Under the pieces are notes generated by a model that searched no databases, was not told the DNA's origin, and saw only the letters and a program-made list of their open reading frames with translations. Positions 45,990 to 58,989 of a stretch of DNA of 64,000 nucleotides are shown here, piece after piece. Each line of letters begins with the position of its first letter. Position 1 is the first letter of the stretch. The DNA lies in assembly GCA_014058105.1 (NCBI GenBank), contig JACGCM010001166.1, forward strand, positions 3,038,001 to 3,102,000, in the 5' to 3' direction. Both the position numbers and the translations under genes were made by a program. The stretch is from Kingdonia uniflora (Eukaryota > Streptophyta > Magnoliopsida > Ranunculales > Circaeasteraceae).

Positions 45990-46620
45990 ATCTGAAGAAG
46001 ATACTGAACAATTTTATTCGGACATAATTATTTCTATTCGAATAAATTTCTGCCTGATGGGTTTTATTCGAACAAAATTATTTATGTTCGAATAGATTGC
46101 TACCTGATGGGTTTTATTCGAATACATTTTATTTTATTCGAATACATTTTATTTTATTCGAACAGAAATTTATTATGTTCGAATAGAGGCGCGATTCAGC
46201 CTTTTTCCTTTAGGCGGTGATTGTATTTTTGGGGGGTGTTTTGCCTCGAGATGCGTTCTTTTAGATTTTAAGTTCCCTAGTATATAAAGGAACTTAGGTT
46301 ATTTTCTAGGTTATATTTTTTATGTTAGATCTTGAGAGAGTTATGAGAGAAGCCTAGGGTTTTTTTTAGTGATTCATTGTAATCTACTTCATTTCTTATA
46401 AGCAATTAAGCTTTATTTTGCCCAATTTTGGTGTTCTTCGTGTTTCTCTACTAACTAAAAGCTTCTCAATCGTATTGTGGATTATAAAGCTTCAAAACTA
46501 CAGAACTCTCTCATTAGTTATTCACAGATCTTAAAACTTCTACATTATTAACCTACTATCTACAAACATAAATAAAGAACATCATACAAAGTACTAGTAA
46601 GCACAAATCAAACAAACAGA
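45990..46620 (+). mobile_element. LTR-like insertion with repeated TTATTCGAA motifs
   Basis: TTTTATTCGAACA and TTTTATTCGAATA motifs recur six to seven times between 46010 and 46190. They are followed by a TATA box (CTAGTATATAAAGG, 46278), a leader with GAGAGAAGCCTAGGG and a poly-A-signal-like AAGCTTTATTTTGCCC. This is the U3-R-U5 layout of an LTR. No paired LTR or internal region is seen, so it may be a solo LTR inside the antisense-ORF region. Edges are approximate. Confidence 0.5.
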
Positions 46621-49290
46621 TACACAGATTACCAACCTATACTTGAAGAACAACAATCTTCTACTTTATTAGGACGTTTTCCTCAGGATGACCACTACCG
46701 ACGCTTGTCAGACAATTTTTTATCACCCGATGAACCTCTCTCTCTAAAATCATACTCAAAACTCAAATGTTTCCTCTTTGTGAAAATAGGATTTGCATAA
46801 CTTTTTTCTCTCTCTGCAACTGTTGATAATTTACGAGGGAGAAAGATAGAATTTTTTATACTCCCCTTCAATTTTCAAAATGACGGCTTTTTCTAACATG
46901 CGTCAGCCATCCCTACTATCTCTACGGGCATGACTTTTCGGTTAAAAGTATCATCATGACTTCTGTGATAATGTTTACTGTCACCACGTCTGTATCTATT
47001 TTATACCATTAAAAATCTTGCACCTCTTCCTCAACACAGTACAAACGACCAATCACCTTACTTTTACACTCTACCAATATCGTACAACATTCTTAAAATA
47101 TATTAATATTCAAAATTCAAAGATATTTATACAATTGTCAAAATCCTACAGCTGTCCTCCACAATATCCGTACACAAACAGTAAAACAGAATACTTTATT
47201 CTAATTCAATCAGATTGAAGCATCAACTATGCCTTATCTTACATTTATTTAAGTTCCAAAACAGATTACTTATTACGTGCTCCCACACTTTGAGCTTGCT
47301 GAGCTCTCCAGTTACATCTAAATCAGCCTCGATGGTTTGCTTCCCTACATAGAATTATATCTCCTCTTGCAGCTTTTGCATCCTCTCCAACAATCTTGTC
47401 ACATGCGGGCTATGAAACAGTCAGTTCCCTCACCGTGACACTCAACAGTGACCTACGAAATACATTGCACCAGAAAAAAAAATCATACTCTAAATGCTTA
47501 CCTTCATCATCTAGTCCGATCAGATTCAATGGCAATTCTGGTAATACGGCATCATAAGGCTGCAGACAAAAATATCGCTCACGAAGTTCAACAACCTTGA
47601 TATGGAACCGACCATCTGCTGCCTAATGCGTATACTAAGAACGAGTTCTCACCATGGTTAATCACACTACCACCACAACAAAATTATCCCTACCGAAGAT
47701 ACAAGTCATAACAGCCAAGAACCACTACTTTATAGCCACCAAGAAGAACTCTGCAAATCCAGATCACCCCACAAATTTTGTTGAAGGGGGTATTTTCTAA
47801 GAAATTTTTTGGGACAGCAGAATATTAACATCAAATGCAAAATATTGTGATAGGTCATTCTTTCCATATTATGAAATATCTCCTTAGATTTTATACGAGC
47901 AAATATGCAGATGGCAACATACAAAATCAAACAAGTACAGAAGTAACACTTACATATCAATATCAATCCTTTTTCATAGTTCGAAACTTTCTGTCATCCA
48001 GTTCAAATACATAGATCGCAGAAAACCATATATATTTATATCCACCAAGGCATCTTACAGAAATTCTCTACTTCCTATCACCATATTTTCGAACTTCTCT
48101 AAATTTTTAAACCTCACCTATCACTACCATTTACCAATTATAATCCTTACAGCTCGATTTTTCTCATCATACCCTATGATAAACTAACACCTATTTGTAG
48201 ACTTCTTCTTTACAACAGAAAACTGTACAAACAAAATCGATACAAAGTGTCAAAATACCAGAACGAAGATATCTCAATAGTTTAAAGACTTCTCTTACAT
48301 AATACTTTATAGATAACAAAATGTTTAAAATAATTCTAACAAATTACTTTACAAAGTTACAGTTTAAACTACTTTTCAGCAGTCCACAGGGAGGAAGATG
48401 AAAAATTGTAGCAACTTCCAAACTCTAATCCCATGCTGCAAGGTCCAGGAAGCAGTTTGAACTGGAATCACAGATGAAAAATCTTCTTCATGGTCAATCT
48501 TTATGGTCCATGGAAGATAATGATTTCCTCCATCATTGCCACCTCTTCCACCATAACCCCTACCTTCTTGCATGCTAGAAATAGATAGAAAGTCTTATTT
48601 CTTCAACAAGACCCACTTATTAGCAGGGTACAAACAAGATTTCCTCGGACGAACGCCTGTCGCTTTATCTCCAGTTATCACAGCCTTCTTCGCCAATAAC
48701 CAAAGCCGATGTCAATAGATAGTAGATATATACCATCTAATAATAGCCAAAGCCGATGTCAATAGATAGTAGAAATATACCATCTAATAATAGTCATCCC
48801 CCGCCTCCATCACTTCTTCATATGACATATGATGATAGGTGGGAGACACGGGAATTGGCGTTGGCAGATGTAAAGGCTGGTATCCAAAATACATGATGCG
48901 CAGTTCTTCCATCTTCCTACAAAACCTAGACTCCTGAGCCTGATTCCTTGTAGTCACCATCTTCTCAGCAATAGAAGATTCCAAGTACATAAACAAACAC
49001 AGAGAAGAAAATTCTTCAGAGATGAAGAATTGGTTCATCACACTCACCTCAGAATACTTTTTATACTGTGATCAACATTTAAACTGACTCTTCAAATTCC
49101 TAATGTCAGAAGGATTTCTCATGCAAACAATATTGACTAGAACCATTGGTTCTAGGAAACCCAAGAGACACCAATATATATTCATGAATTTACGCTGGAA
49201 ATGATTCCCAGATATTAACTGTAGCATTAATGACGTTTTTCGACCAACACCACTCGCTCACAAGGTTTCTCATACTGCTGGCTGAGAGGG
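46621..49290 (-). other. Tat 3' region with small MV-TR type ORFs, otherwise non-coding
   Basis: Two related minus-strand starts occur: MVRTRS...AADGRFHIKVVELRERYF (about 47655-47570) and MVTTRNQAQESRFCRKMEEL (48960-48900). Both are followed by a Q-P-rich segment (CLQPYDAVLPELPLNL; GYQPLHLPTPIPVSPTY). They look like duplicated first exons of the same antisense gene. Another frame (48573-48376) is Gly-rich at its start. A 48-bp tandem duplication (CCAAAGCCGATGTCAATAGA...) sits at 48703-48792. The rest shows no motif. Confidence 0.45.
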
Positions 49291-49295
49291 GGCGG

Positions 49296-50023
49296 TTGTA
49301 GTAGCTTATTCCGCATCTCGAACTCATGCTTCATCTTCAAACTACATACAAAATTTCAATCTTATCAACAGACCACGTGGCATAATTAGAATCAAGATAG
49401 CAACATCAGGAAATAGGTAACAACATGAATTTCTCAGCCAACACCACTCGCCCATGATACTACTCGTGCTCTTGGTTGAGAGCCATCTTGTAATAGCTTA
49501 TTTCGTATCTCAGACTCATGTTTCATCCTCGAACTCTTCAACATACATGAAGCACTACTAAAGATGTATTCATTATTTAATATTCGACCTCTATATCAAC
49601 AGTTCGAGTAAATAGGCACAACATTATCAATATAGCCATTACAAGAGAAGCAGGATAAGTCTATTACATAATCTGGTCAAAGAGTATCTAGCATATATTT
49701 TGTAACGTCCATCATCAAGAATCTTAATGGTCGTCAAACAGTTATATTATAAGATCTATAAATAGGACCAGAGAATTCCAGATGAAAAGACGAAAGATTT
49801 TTCACCCTAACATTCCATATACTCAGAACACTCGTTGTAATAAGCTAGTAATCTCAATAATATAAGATCTCTTTCTCAAAATCCTCAAGAGAGGTCATGG
49901 TTTTTAATCTATTTAAAGGTTTTTCACGCTAAATTATCTTGTTAGCTATTACTTACTGTTCTTGAGCGTTCTAAACATATTTGGTGTAAAGGCTAAGTCC
50001 GAATCTCATAATTAGGCTATTAT
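49296..50023 (+). mobile_element. 3' LTR of the nested Tat-lineage element
   Basis: It begins near TTGTAGTAGCTTATTCCGCA and ends near AATTAGGCTATTATA, where hAT-like sequence resumes. It holds the TATA box CTATAAATAGGACC (49758) and, near its end, GAGAGGTCATGGTTTTTAATC...TTTTTCACGCTAAATTATC. The matching GAGGTCATGGTTTTTTACC...TTTTCCACGCTAAATCACC lies in the LTR at 58380-58989, so the two elements are related. The start motif is repeated inside the LTR (TTGTAATAGCTTATTTCGTA near 49490), a duplication also present in the left copy. Confidence 0.75.
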
Positions 50024-50080
50024 AGGGCCCAAAGCCTTTGCTTTGGTGGCTTTGGGCTAAGAGCGGGGCCTAGTGGAGAT

Positions 50081-50775
50081 GTCTATAATTCTATATCTAC
50101 CATTTTTTACTTGTAATGGAACCAAGTCATCAACTTTTGTAATCAAATTTTGTCCAAAATTGAAAGTCTAAGAGGTTTTTAAATTCCACCTCGTCTAGAA
50201 CTTGCTTTTGAGGTTCAGTCATTCAGAACTTTCAAGAATATAAACTTAGTAGCGCATATTACCACTTTATCTTATAGGTATCTACTTGGTATACAACCAA
50301 TGATCAATTTCAAACACAACCTCCTTGATTCAATTTCTTTATGTTGATTATAGTGTAAACTTCATTATGGAGTAAACTCTCCCATGAGACTCTGTATGTC
50401 AAAGGATCCCAGAGAATAGGTAATTCAACAATCTTACCATTAAGTATGTACGTTGATGATCAGAACCTTATAAACATGACCCCATACATAAAAGTAAATG
50501 AACATAATATAAACCAAGGCAGAGAAGGTAATATGCTCTTACTCGAAAATCGGCCTAGAAACTCAGGTGACCAAATGCTATTATGTCTTAACAAAGAGAT
50601 ATTTTAGCTTTTTTTTTTCTTCACAAAAAAATCAAAATCTCCTTTGTGATCAACCATATTACACACCAACTAGATGTTCCCATAATCATTGCATTTCTCC
50701 TTCTGCAGCTTCTTCATGTAAAATTCCAGTTTTTTTCCTCCAGAATATACCTATAAGAATGATTTAAGTATCAGA
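50081..50775. other. Intergenic sequence, no gene seen
   Basis: No coding frame with recognisable motif and no repeat could be assigned. Confidence 0.5.
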
Positions 50776-50777
50776 AG

Positions 50778-52068
50778 TTAATCTCTAATACAAGAAAAGC
50801 CGATATACAATATAACTTCTATCAATTGATGGTGGGCCCTTGTATCAATTGTTGGGAAAAGTTGAACAATTCCAACATGGGAAATAAAAGCTTGTGACCC
50901 ATCAGGTAATTGCACAAAAGATGAAGTGGGGCAAGTTTTATAAGAAGTAAAGAAGGTTAAGGAGTAACACATATGAATTGTGGCTCCTGTATCAATGATC
51001 CATACTGAGTTAGAGGGAATAGTAAGGGCAATATCTGCTAAATTCGTATTAAGATTTATGTTACCTGAAGAAAGCATAACCAACAACTTACTATATAATG
51101 CTCTTTTATAAGGGAAGGACCTGGTACCACAACTTTAGAAAGACCATCTTCAGGTTTAGGAACAACTGAAGTGTCGATCAGTTCTCTTGGGAGAATAACC
51201 AACCAGTTTGAAGGATCTTTCTTTAGAATGACCATCTCGACCTCAGTGATCGTAATGATAATGAGCTTTTCTTTTAGAAGGGTTCTCTCATAAAGAAGAG
51301 CTCGAACAATTTGTTGACTTGGTAGGGATAGGATCCATGAGCAGAATCTAACTTCGAATTGCTCCGTATCGATCATGGAGTCCTTGTAGAAACTCCATGG
51401 CCTTGTCTTGCTGAAGATTCTCTGTAACTATTTTCCCATTACCGCAAGAAAATGGTGGAACATTGACCAGAGAATTAAGCTCATTCCAAAGGGATTTGAG
51501 CTTTGTAAGTAGCCTGAAACAGACATATCTTCGTGTTTAGTGAAGATATGGATTGCTTTAATTGATAGATCTGATGGGTGTTAGATTGAGACACTCTTTA
51601 ACATCCATCCATATTTCACGAGCTATGTCGGCATAAAATATACTATTTCGAATCGCGATCAAAACCGAGTTTAAAATCTATAATGCAACTAGATCATTAC
51701 AGCATTGCCATTAAAAAATTTCAGACGGTGTACTCGGTATTGTAAGAACACCATCGACAAAGCCATGTTTGTTCTTGGCACGTAAATTCATTGTAATAGT
51801 GCGCAACCAAGTACCAGAGTTGTCGCCCGAAAGAGGAGGCGTAACCAACACCATAGTCGGACTATCCGAATGGTGAACATAATGCGAATCATTAATTAAC
51901 TCGTCAGATTTTGATCCTTGCTTGTTAGACTTTAATCCTTGTGAGGTATTGTCGACAACAAGTTGAGTATCATTGGCTTCAACCATGATGAAAAGGTAAT
52001 TTGCAAGGGAAATTTGATAGAGGAAGATGGAAAAACAACAATGAGATTGTCTCACTGCTCTATTACCA
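50778..52068 (-). pseudogene. Ty1/copia gag and protease start, truncated
   Basis: On the minus strand a gag frame (start MVEANDTQLVVDNTSQG near 51986) carries the copia UBN2-type pattern: HSDSPTMVLVTPPLSGDNSG, TWLRTITMNLRAKNKHGFVD and GVLTIPSTP. The middle part is broken by stops and frame changes. A second readable piece (51086-50778) holds the retropepsin active site WIIDTGATIHMCYSL. Integrase, reverse transcriptase and RNase H are missing, and the sequence ends near 50778. A primer-binding site (TGGTAATAGAGC on the minus strand, 52068-52057) precedes gag, as expected. Confidence 0.8.
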
Positions 52069-52284
52069 TGTGAATTTAAGAACGTATTTGGTGTTCTTCA
52101 ATTAAGGAAAGCAAAACACCCTTCCACTATCTATAAATAGTAGTTATATGAGAGAAGAAAAGACTTCTTCCTTAATTGAAGGAAAAAGATATACAAGGAA
52201 ACAATCCTACAACTATACAATGATTAGAAGAATAACTCTAGAGGTTATAAACTTCTATCTAAGATATGTACAAATCAACCAACA
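52069..52284 (-). mobile_element. 5' LTR of the antisense copia element
   Basis: Read on the minus strand it runs from TGTTGGTTGATTTG (52284) to CTTAAATTCACA (52069), i.e. TG...CA ends, directly before the primer-binding site. It contains a TATA box (CTATTTATAGATAG) near 52135. At 216 bp it is a normal short copia LTR. Its partner LTR was not found, consistent with truncation of the element. Confidence 0.65.
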
Positions 52285-52289
52285 ACTTT

Positions 52290-53690
52290 TATCACCAACT
52301 AGTGATAATAATACAAATATTATCAGTTGGGGTAGTTGTCCCATCTTGTAACTAGTTCTGTTTTTTCTTTATTTTATAGAGGGTCCTTCCAACCCCATCT
52401 TACCTTCCAAACAAAAAAAGAAGAAAAAGATTAAGGATGTTTTCTTAACATGTAAGTATAGAATTTTACATTTGTTTTATGCTTTCAATATTTGGTCGTT
52501 TTCTTAATCACTCAGAACATCCACAACAGTTGGGTGACTTGCTTAGGTGGCAGCAAGTCACCCTCTTTTTCTCAAACCAACCACCAAGAAGTTGGGTCTT
52601 CTCGCCTAAGTGGCAGCAAACACAACAATAAAACCTACCTTAAGGGTCAGTTCTTAAAATATTCATGTCATACAATTTTGAACTGTGACACAAATCAACT
52701 AATAAGGGGATGCCATGTGTCATCTTCTTATTGGATGAGAACTGCACGGCATATTGAAGTTTTAATTTCAATACACATGGTTGTCTTCTATTGCCTTTCA
52801 TGCCATAACTACACAGCGTATATAACCGTTACGATTTGAATACGTTGTTTCCCAGCAGCCATTTATTTCTGCCGCGCAGTTCTAAACTACGGTGGACTCT
52901 AACGACCCTGGGTTGGTTTGGCACTACTATGTAAAATTCAAAGTTACTTACTGTTGAGGCATTTTAGTAAGTTTCAAATGACTCAATTGCTGCATATGCT
53001 CTCATATAACGTTGTGTAGGCCATTCCAATAATACCCTGGTATAGATATACTTAATCTTTCGTATACTTGGGTAATTTGGTATATTAGTTCAGTGAAATT
53101 TGAAGAAAAATCTTACTCTTTCCCATCTTTTTTTTTTTGTTGAGAGACACCAAAGTGATTGAATGTGAAAGTGAGACGAGCAGGAAAAGTGAGACAAGGA
53201 GCAAGTGTGAGACGAGTACAACGAAATGAATGGAAGCAAGAGTGATAACGACAATGACATGCATATCAGTTGCAAGAGCGGAAAAAATGGTGATTTCTAT
53301 TTCATGGTGAATGTTATTTTATGTTTATGAATCTTACTATTATGAAAATTATGCTCAAGTTATCAATAAAATTATAACAAAAACCTTCTTAATTTTGTAA
53401 GAGCATTTTAGTGTATGTCCTCCACTGGTTGATATTAAATAGCAAAGCCCCCCTGAACCGACTAATATTAAGATTGACCCCCCATTTCTTAATGAACCAA
53501 CGCTTTGACCATATTAACCTAGTTTGACTAGTCCATTTTGGGAAAATACCTATTCTAACCCCTACCTGCCAACAACCACAGTTAAGCCCTAAAGTTAAAG
53601 AATAGCCATGTGTCATTCACACGTGTGAAGCAAATTCAAATGGATGGCTCAAATTCTTTAAAGATCTGGGACGTTGCGATGGTGACACGT
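52290..53690. other. Intergenic sequence, no gene seen
   Basis: It contains a repeated phrase AGTTGGGTGACTTGCTTAGGTGGCAGCAA / AGTTGGGTCTTCTCGCCTAAGTGGCAGCAA (about 52528-52618), a short duplication of unknown origin. The part from 53390 on could be the left terminal region of the neighbouring Mutator-like element, but no matching right end was found. Confidence 0.45.
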
Positions 53691-53699
53691 ATCCAACTT

Positions 53700-56600
53700 C
53701 AGCGGCTGAGATTCCCTCGTGTAACGGGTGGGAACTTCAACAACCATCCCCCCTTTTCTTCATCTATCTTACACCATTAACATTTTGTTTTGTTTTTTTT
53801 TCTCTCTCTCTCTCTGACTTGAAGTAGAAGGTGAAGAAGGAGGTCACATCTCTTACACCATATCAAGGGTTGAAGAAGGAGATCATCTCTTTTTTACCCA
53901 ATGTAAGTTCTGAAACTAAAAATTTGTTTTCTTCTTCTTAAGAAGTTAGGATTTATTTAAGAGAGACATTTCTAGGTTACATCAAACCCAATGTATAAAC
54001 CCAAGATAGTGGGGAATATAAAATGATTAATTTTGAGATAATTTGGGGATTTGGATGATAAAAGTTAGGGTTTTTTTTGTTTTAATTTGTTTTTTTTTTC
54101 ATTTTGGGATTTTCTTTTATTTTGGGGATTTGGGGAAGTATCATGTTGGGGATTAGGTTTTTTTATTGTGCCAAGTATGTATATATACATGTTAGGGTTT
54201 GGGTTTTTTTATGCATTCATGTTAGGGTTTGTATGCTTTTAGGGTTTGTATGTTGTTAGGTTACAAATGTATGATACTGGGTTTTGATTTATTACAAGGT
54301 GAGTACCAAAAATTTGCTTTTGCACTGAGGTGGGGAGTGGCAAGATCCATGGGTGGATATTGGGTATACTCATGATTGTACATCAATGGTAAACAAGTTA
54401 GGTATCTTAATGTTAATGGTGATCAGATTTTACTGGTTACTCTCATGGAGTATGTGTTTCAGACACATGAGTTACAACGGATATACCCCAGGGCCATATA
54501 ATTAGCCTTAGTACCTAATTCTTTTGTGAACACTATTCTGTTAAAAATGATGAAGATTTGTTAGAAATATAGGAGTATAGTGATGTAGAAAGGGTTGAGG
54601 ATATACATCAATGTCAAAGGATATGATGAAGAACTTGATGAAAACCATGGGGTTAACCCAGCCTCTCACCACCATATTTATATTAAGGTAGAGATGGAAT
54701 TGATGGACACTGATGAAGTAGATGATGATAATGGGGATGATGAAAAATATAATAATTTTAATACTTTTACATATATGAGTGGGCCATCTAATGTTGTAGA
54801 GGTTGTGGACTTAGAGAATTCAATGGGTTAAAATGGGAATGTACTTCAAATATGTAGAGTACCAATTGAGCCAAATGTAGCTGGGTTAGATGGAGCATCT
54901 TAGGTTATGGATGTTGAGTTGGGTGGGCCATCTAATGATGTAATGATTGAGTTGGGTGGGCCATGTATTGATGTAGATATTGAATTGGTGGGGCCAACTA
55001 CCACAGTAAATGCTGGGATAACAAAGAAAAAAACTAACAAGGACTCAAACAAGAAATAAACAATTGGGAATTTAAAGAAGAAAACAATAAATGTTAATGA
55101 GGGTAAAACTTGAGTGGGGGATAATAAGGGTAAGAAGAAGGGCAAATCTGTTGGTTTAGATAAAGGAAAACAAAAAGATTAAGTGAAAGGGCAAGGCAAG
55201 GAAATGAAAAGGATAACTTAAAAAGAAAGGGGAAAGGTAGAAAAGCAAGTGCCCCTAAGAAGAAAAGGGTGAGAGCCAGTGTGCTTCCAGAAGAAGAATT
55301 AAATGAGTTACCATGGCTTATCTATGACAGTGATGGTGGCATTATCTTGAATGTATTTGTGACACAGGAAGGGGGGGGGGAGTTCAACTATAAATGTAGA
55401 GACTGAGACTGAGAATATTGTAGAAGATGTGGATGAAGTTGAAGATTGGAATAGGTGGATAGAGCTTGATCCATACTGTTTGGATGCTGAGGAAGATTAC
55501 TATATATAGCATTCATACATCCCAAGAAGGTGATGATGGACCAACCCAAGAAGATCTATATAGGGTAGATGAGGATTTAAAAAATCTTGCAAGTGCAACA
55601 AAAGACATATTTGCTGGTGAAGAGGGTGTACAATTGAAGAAGAAACCTAATATCAATAATGATGAGTTGAAGATTGGGATGATGTGGCCAATAGTGTTTA
55701 AAACAAGAAAGATTTTAAGGCATTATAAAATTATTAACAAGTTTGAATTCTACCAAGTGAAGAATGAGAATTATAGGGTGAGATTAAAGTATAGTGATGA
55801 AGATTGTGAGTGGATATTATATGCTAGGAGAATGCCTGATACTTAAACATTTGAATTAAACGAAACTAGCAATCTCATGCACAACTGCAAAAGGAAGAGT
55901 GGGGATACTAACAAGTTGGCCAATACCATATGGGTGGCCGATAAGGTAGAACAGCTTGTTAGATCTGTTAAAACAATAAGGCCTTCTGATGTTCAAGAGA
56001 ACATAAGGATGAGATTTGGTATTGATATAAGTTACTGCACTACCTGGAATACATGAACTACCTGTATGGAGAGGATAGTTGGATCTTATGATGAGGGGTA
56101 TATTATTATACCTGAGTTGACTATTTAAGTGTTAAAAGTACATCTAGGGAGCATAGCCACTTGTAGCCTTGACCTTGACATAAATCAGTGGAAAGCTACT
56201 TGCATTACATATAAGGCCTCTATTGATGGGTTTTTAAATGGGTGCAGGCCAGTACTTGGATTGGATAGTTTTTTAAAATAGAAAGTATAGGGATGTTTGT
56301 CTATTCATCATAGGCTTAGATGGGAATAATGGGTTGTTCCCCATTGTTCTTTTCTTTTGGAGGTCTGAATGTTTTGAAACATGGGAGAGGTTTTTGCATA
56401 TTTTACAACCTTATCTTAACTTACACAAGCATAAGTTAATATTTATCTCAAACTAACAAAAATGATTGATTGAAGCTGTGAAGAATGTGTTCCCCTATGA
56501 AAAGCAAACTACAAGTTTTATTTTACGTATATGTATAAAAACATGAAAAAGTATCATAGGGGAACACACTCAGAGTCACTGGTTTGGGGTAGGGGGGGGG

Positions 56601-58060
56601 GGCAGCAAAAACATTCAAAGAGTCAGACAAAAAAGCTTTCTTTGATCAGTTCAAGTTGGATTACCCTTCTGCATATGAGTGGATACATAGGGAGCCATAT
56701 GAGTACTGGTGCATGTCGCATTTTGATTTTTGTTCAAAATGTGAACACATAACTAACAACTTCTCAGAGTCCTTTAATAACTGTATCTTGAAAGTAAAAG
56801 ACCAGCCACTCCAGAAAGCCATTGAGAAGTTGAACTAAGTGATGATGAAGTTGATGCATGACAGAAGACTTAAAACAAGAGACATGGAACAAGAAGGTAA
56901 AAATCTACATGTGTTTCATTTTATAACTTTAATTCATTTTATTATAAAAAATTATTACTTTAATTCATGTTGTTTCTTATAGATTTGGTTCCTAGACAGT
57001 ATGGACAATTCAAGATTGAAGGAGCAATTGATAATTGTTTGCTTCAACTGGCCAGAGATGGAAGCTTAATCTTGATAGGCATGAATTCTAATGCAAAGAA
57101 TGGCAAGTCACAGGACTTCCATGTGCTCATGTAGTGAGTGTCTTGATTCCTATGAGACATCCTTGTAACGTGTAGCTATTGCAGTGAGTACCACAGAGTG
57201 TCCGCTTATGTAGCCACATGCAAAGACCCAATTCATGCCGTGGATGGCTCATCTAAATGGGGGATGGTAACACTGTATTTGGATTTTATTATGTTTTTTT
57301 ATGTAAAGGTTGTTTTGTTTTATGTAAGACCCAAGTTTGTATTATTTGTGTGCTAAAGTGCATATTTCTATTTTTTCAGCCTTCATATGTTATTTTGCCC
57401 CCACATTTGGTTAGGGGTCCTGGGAGGCCAAGGAAAATAAGAATCAGGGATCCATATGAAGAACATGGCAGTAAAAGGAAATATGGAAAATGTAGAAAAT
57501 TTGAGCTTAACAAGAAAACCTGCAAGGGCCCACCACAACAGGCAAGGCCTAATGTGACAAGAAATAGGCATAGAGTTGACATTGATAGTAGCAGAGCACT
57601 CTATAGGAGAAATGTAGGGCTTCCCCAAGAGGTGAGAAGATGAAGGGGAAGGTCTGGCAATACTCAATCTGGTAGATGTGGAAGTACAACTGCAACTCAG
57701 TCTATGAAGGGTACAAGTACAACCACAACTCAGTCTAAGTGGGGTGCAAGTGCAAGTACAACTACAACTTAGTCTAGAAGGGGTAGAGTAAATAATACAA
57801 GTACGACTAGGGGAGGAAAGTCAAGCAGGGCACCATCTGGTAGGGGAACAACAACTACATAAGCTAAGAGAGGAGTAAACAATGTGGGACCAAGTGTGAG
57901 AGCTGCTAGTACTATGAAAGGCAGAGCTAGGGCACCATCTCAACCCTCAAGGTCAACTACAACAAATTCTTACATCTAAACTCAGGGATCAAAAACCAAT
58001 GAGGTTATAAATCCCTACAGGAAGACTTATCAAGCTAAAACATGGAAGCCTTGATGATGG
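53700..58060 (+). pseudogene. Second Mutator-like element, decayed MURA transposase
   Basis: On the plus strand a leader with TCTCTCTCTCTCTCTCTC (53800) is followed by a decayed N-terminal region (54300-55430, acidic and Lys-rich, many stops). The MuDR DNA-binding part NDELKIGMMWPIVFKTRKIL then VRLKYSDEDCEWILYARRMP (55660-55840) comes next. Catalytic-core pieces follow: DGFLNGCRPVLGLDSF (56228-56275; the conserved acidic follow-up is lost), REPYEYWCMSHFDFCSKCEH and NNFSESFNNCILKVKDQPLQ (56690-56810). SWIM-like remnants lie near 57030-57250, and the C-terminal ARG-rich tail reads VRGPGRPRKIRIRDPYEEHG and KYGKCRKFELNKKTCKGPPQ (57410-57530). The order parallels the intact-looking MULE at 32.6-38.1 kb, but the copy is far older. 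Confidence 0.8.
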
Positions 58061-58379
58061 TTTAAGAACTAAACTTATTTTGTAATGTTTTAAGGTTATG
58101 AACAATTGCTTCTATTTATGTGTTTTGTGTGAAACTTTCATGCATCTTTTTGGGATGTCTAAGTTATTATCAACTCTAGACTGATATTTTAATTTTATTT
58201 TGTGAGATGCACTTGACAATTGTAGACAATCTTAGTGTTTATGTATGTTGTATTGGTGTACATGCATGTTTCAGAATGACTGTTTTATATCTTTAGGCTT
58301 GTGTGACTGGTATTGTAATTTCAAAGTGATTACTTTTTTTCTTATGCCATAAATGTTACAGATTTGTAAATATGGTTAT
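58061..58379. other. Short intergenic spacer between MULE remnant and Tat LTR
   Basis: AT-rich, no frame, no recognisable terminal repeat. The right end of the decayed MULE may have been here. Confidence 0.45.
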
Positions 58380-58989
58380 TGTAGAGACCTATCCATCGAT
58401 CTAACCCAATTCAAACTATTTCCAGTTCGATCTACCTCCATATTAGACTCACGTGTGACATAAGCAGTCAACATTGACACTTACGCTACAAACTGATGAA
58501 GAACGTGGGTCGAGCACAAAAGAAAAGCATGAACAAGTCAAAGATACCTGTCTCTCACGAACTCAACAGTTACTTAGTCAAGCACCACTTACCACGTTGT
58601 TTAGAGAATGTACTTCAACACGATAGAGAACTGCGAACAAAGCCTATATATATAAAAAAAGTTCCAAAAGAGACAAGGACCAAAAAAATATACGAGAAAT
58701 CGCTAAGAAAACTATATTTTTTAGATTCTCAAACACCAAACTTCTTATTTACAAGATCAAGAATTTCTAGTTCGAGATATCACTTGTAATAATAAGATAT
58801 CAGCCTCAAGCAATAAAAGTCACTGTTACTAAAACCCCCAACTCGAGGTCATGGTTTTTTACCTATTCAGAGGTTTTCCACGCTAAATCACCTGTGTCAT
58901 TTCTTATTTCAAATTAGTTTTTGTCACAGGAATATCGGTGTAAGAGCTAATTCCCATCCATCTCGAGCTTACAAAATTAGGACATTACA
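58380..58989 (+). mobile_element. 5' LTR of the Tat-lineage element
   Basis: It starts TGTAGAGACC and ends AGGACATTACA, with TATA-like CCTATATATATAAAA at about 58641. GAGGTCATGGTTTTTTACC and TTTTCCACGCTAAATCACC near its end are shared with the LTR at 49296-50023. Length is 610 bp. The last CA is followed directly by the primer-binding site. Confidence 0.8.

Larger units (their letters stand above)
41438..50072. mobile_element. hAT-like element split by a nested Tat retrotransposon
   Basis: The octamer GTGGAGAT is at 41430-41437 and at 50073-50080. Immediately inside are CAGGGTCGGCCCTAG on the left and, in reverse complement, TAGGCCCCGCTCTTAG on the right. These are imperfect inverted ends with the C/TAGGG-type start of hAT elements. 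Eight base pairs is the hAT target duplication. Without the nested retroelement only about 250 bp of the element remains, so it was a small MITE-like copy. Confidence 0.6.

Noticed and set aside
53390..53640. Left terminal inverted repeat of the decayed MULE
   Set aside because: No inverted counterpart could be found between 58060 and 58380, so the end of that element is not defined.
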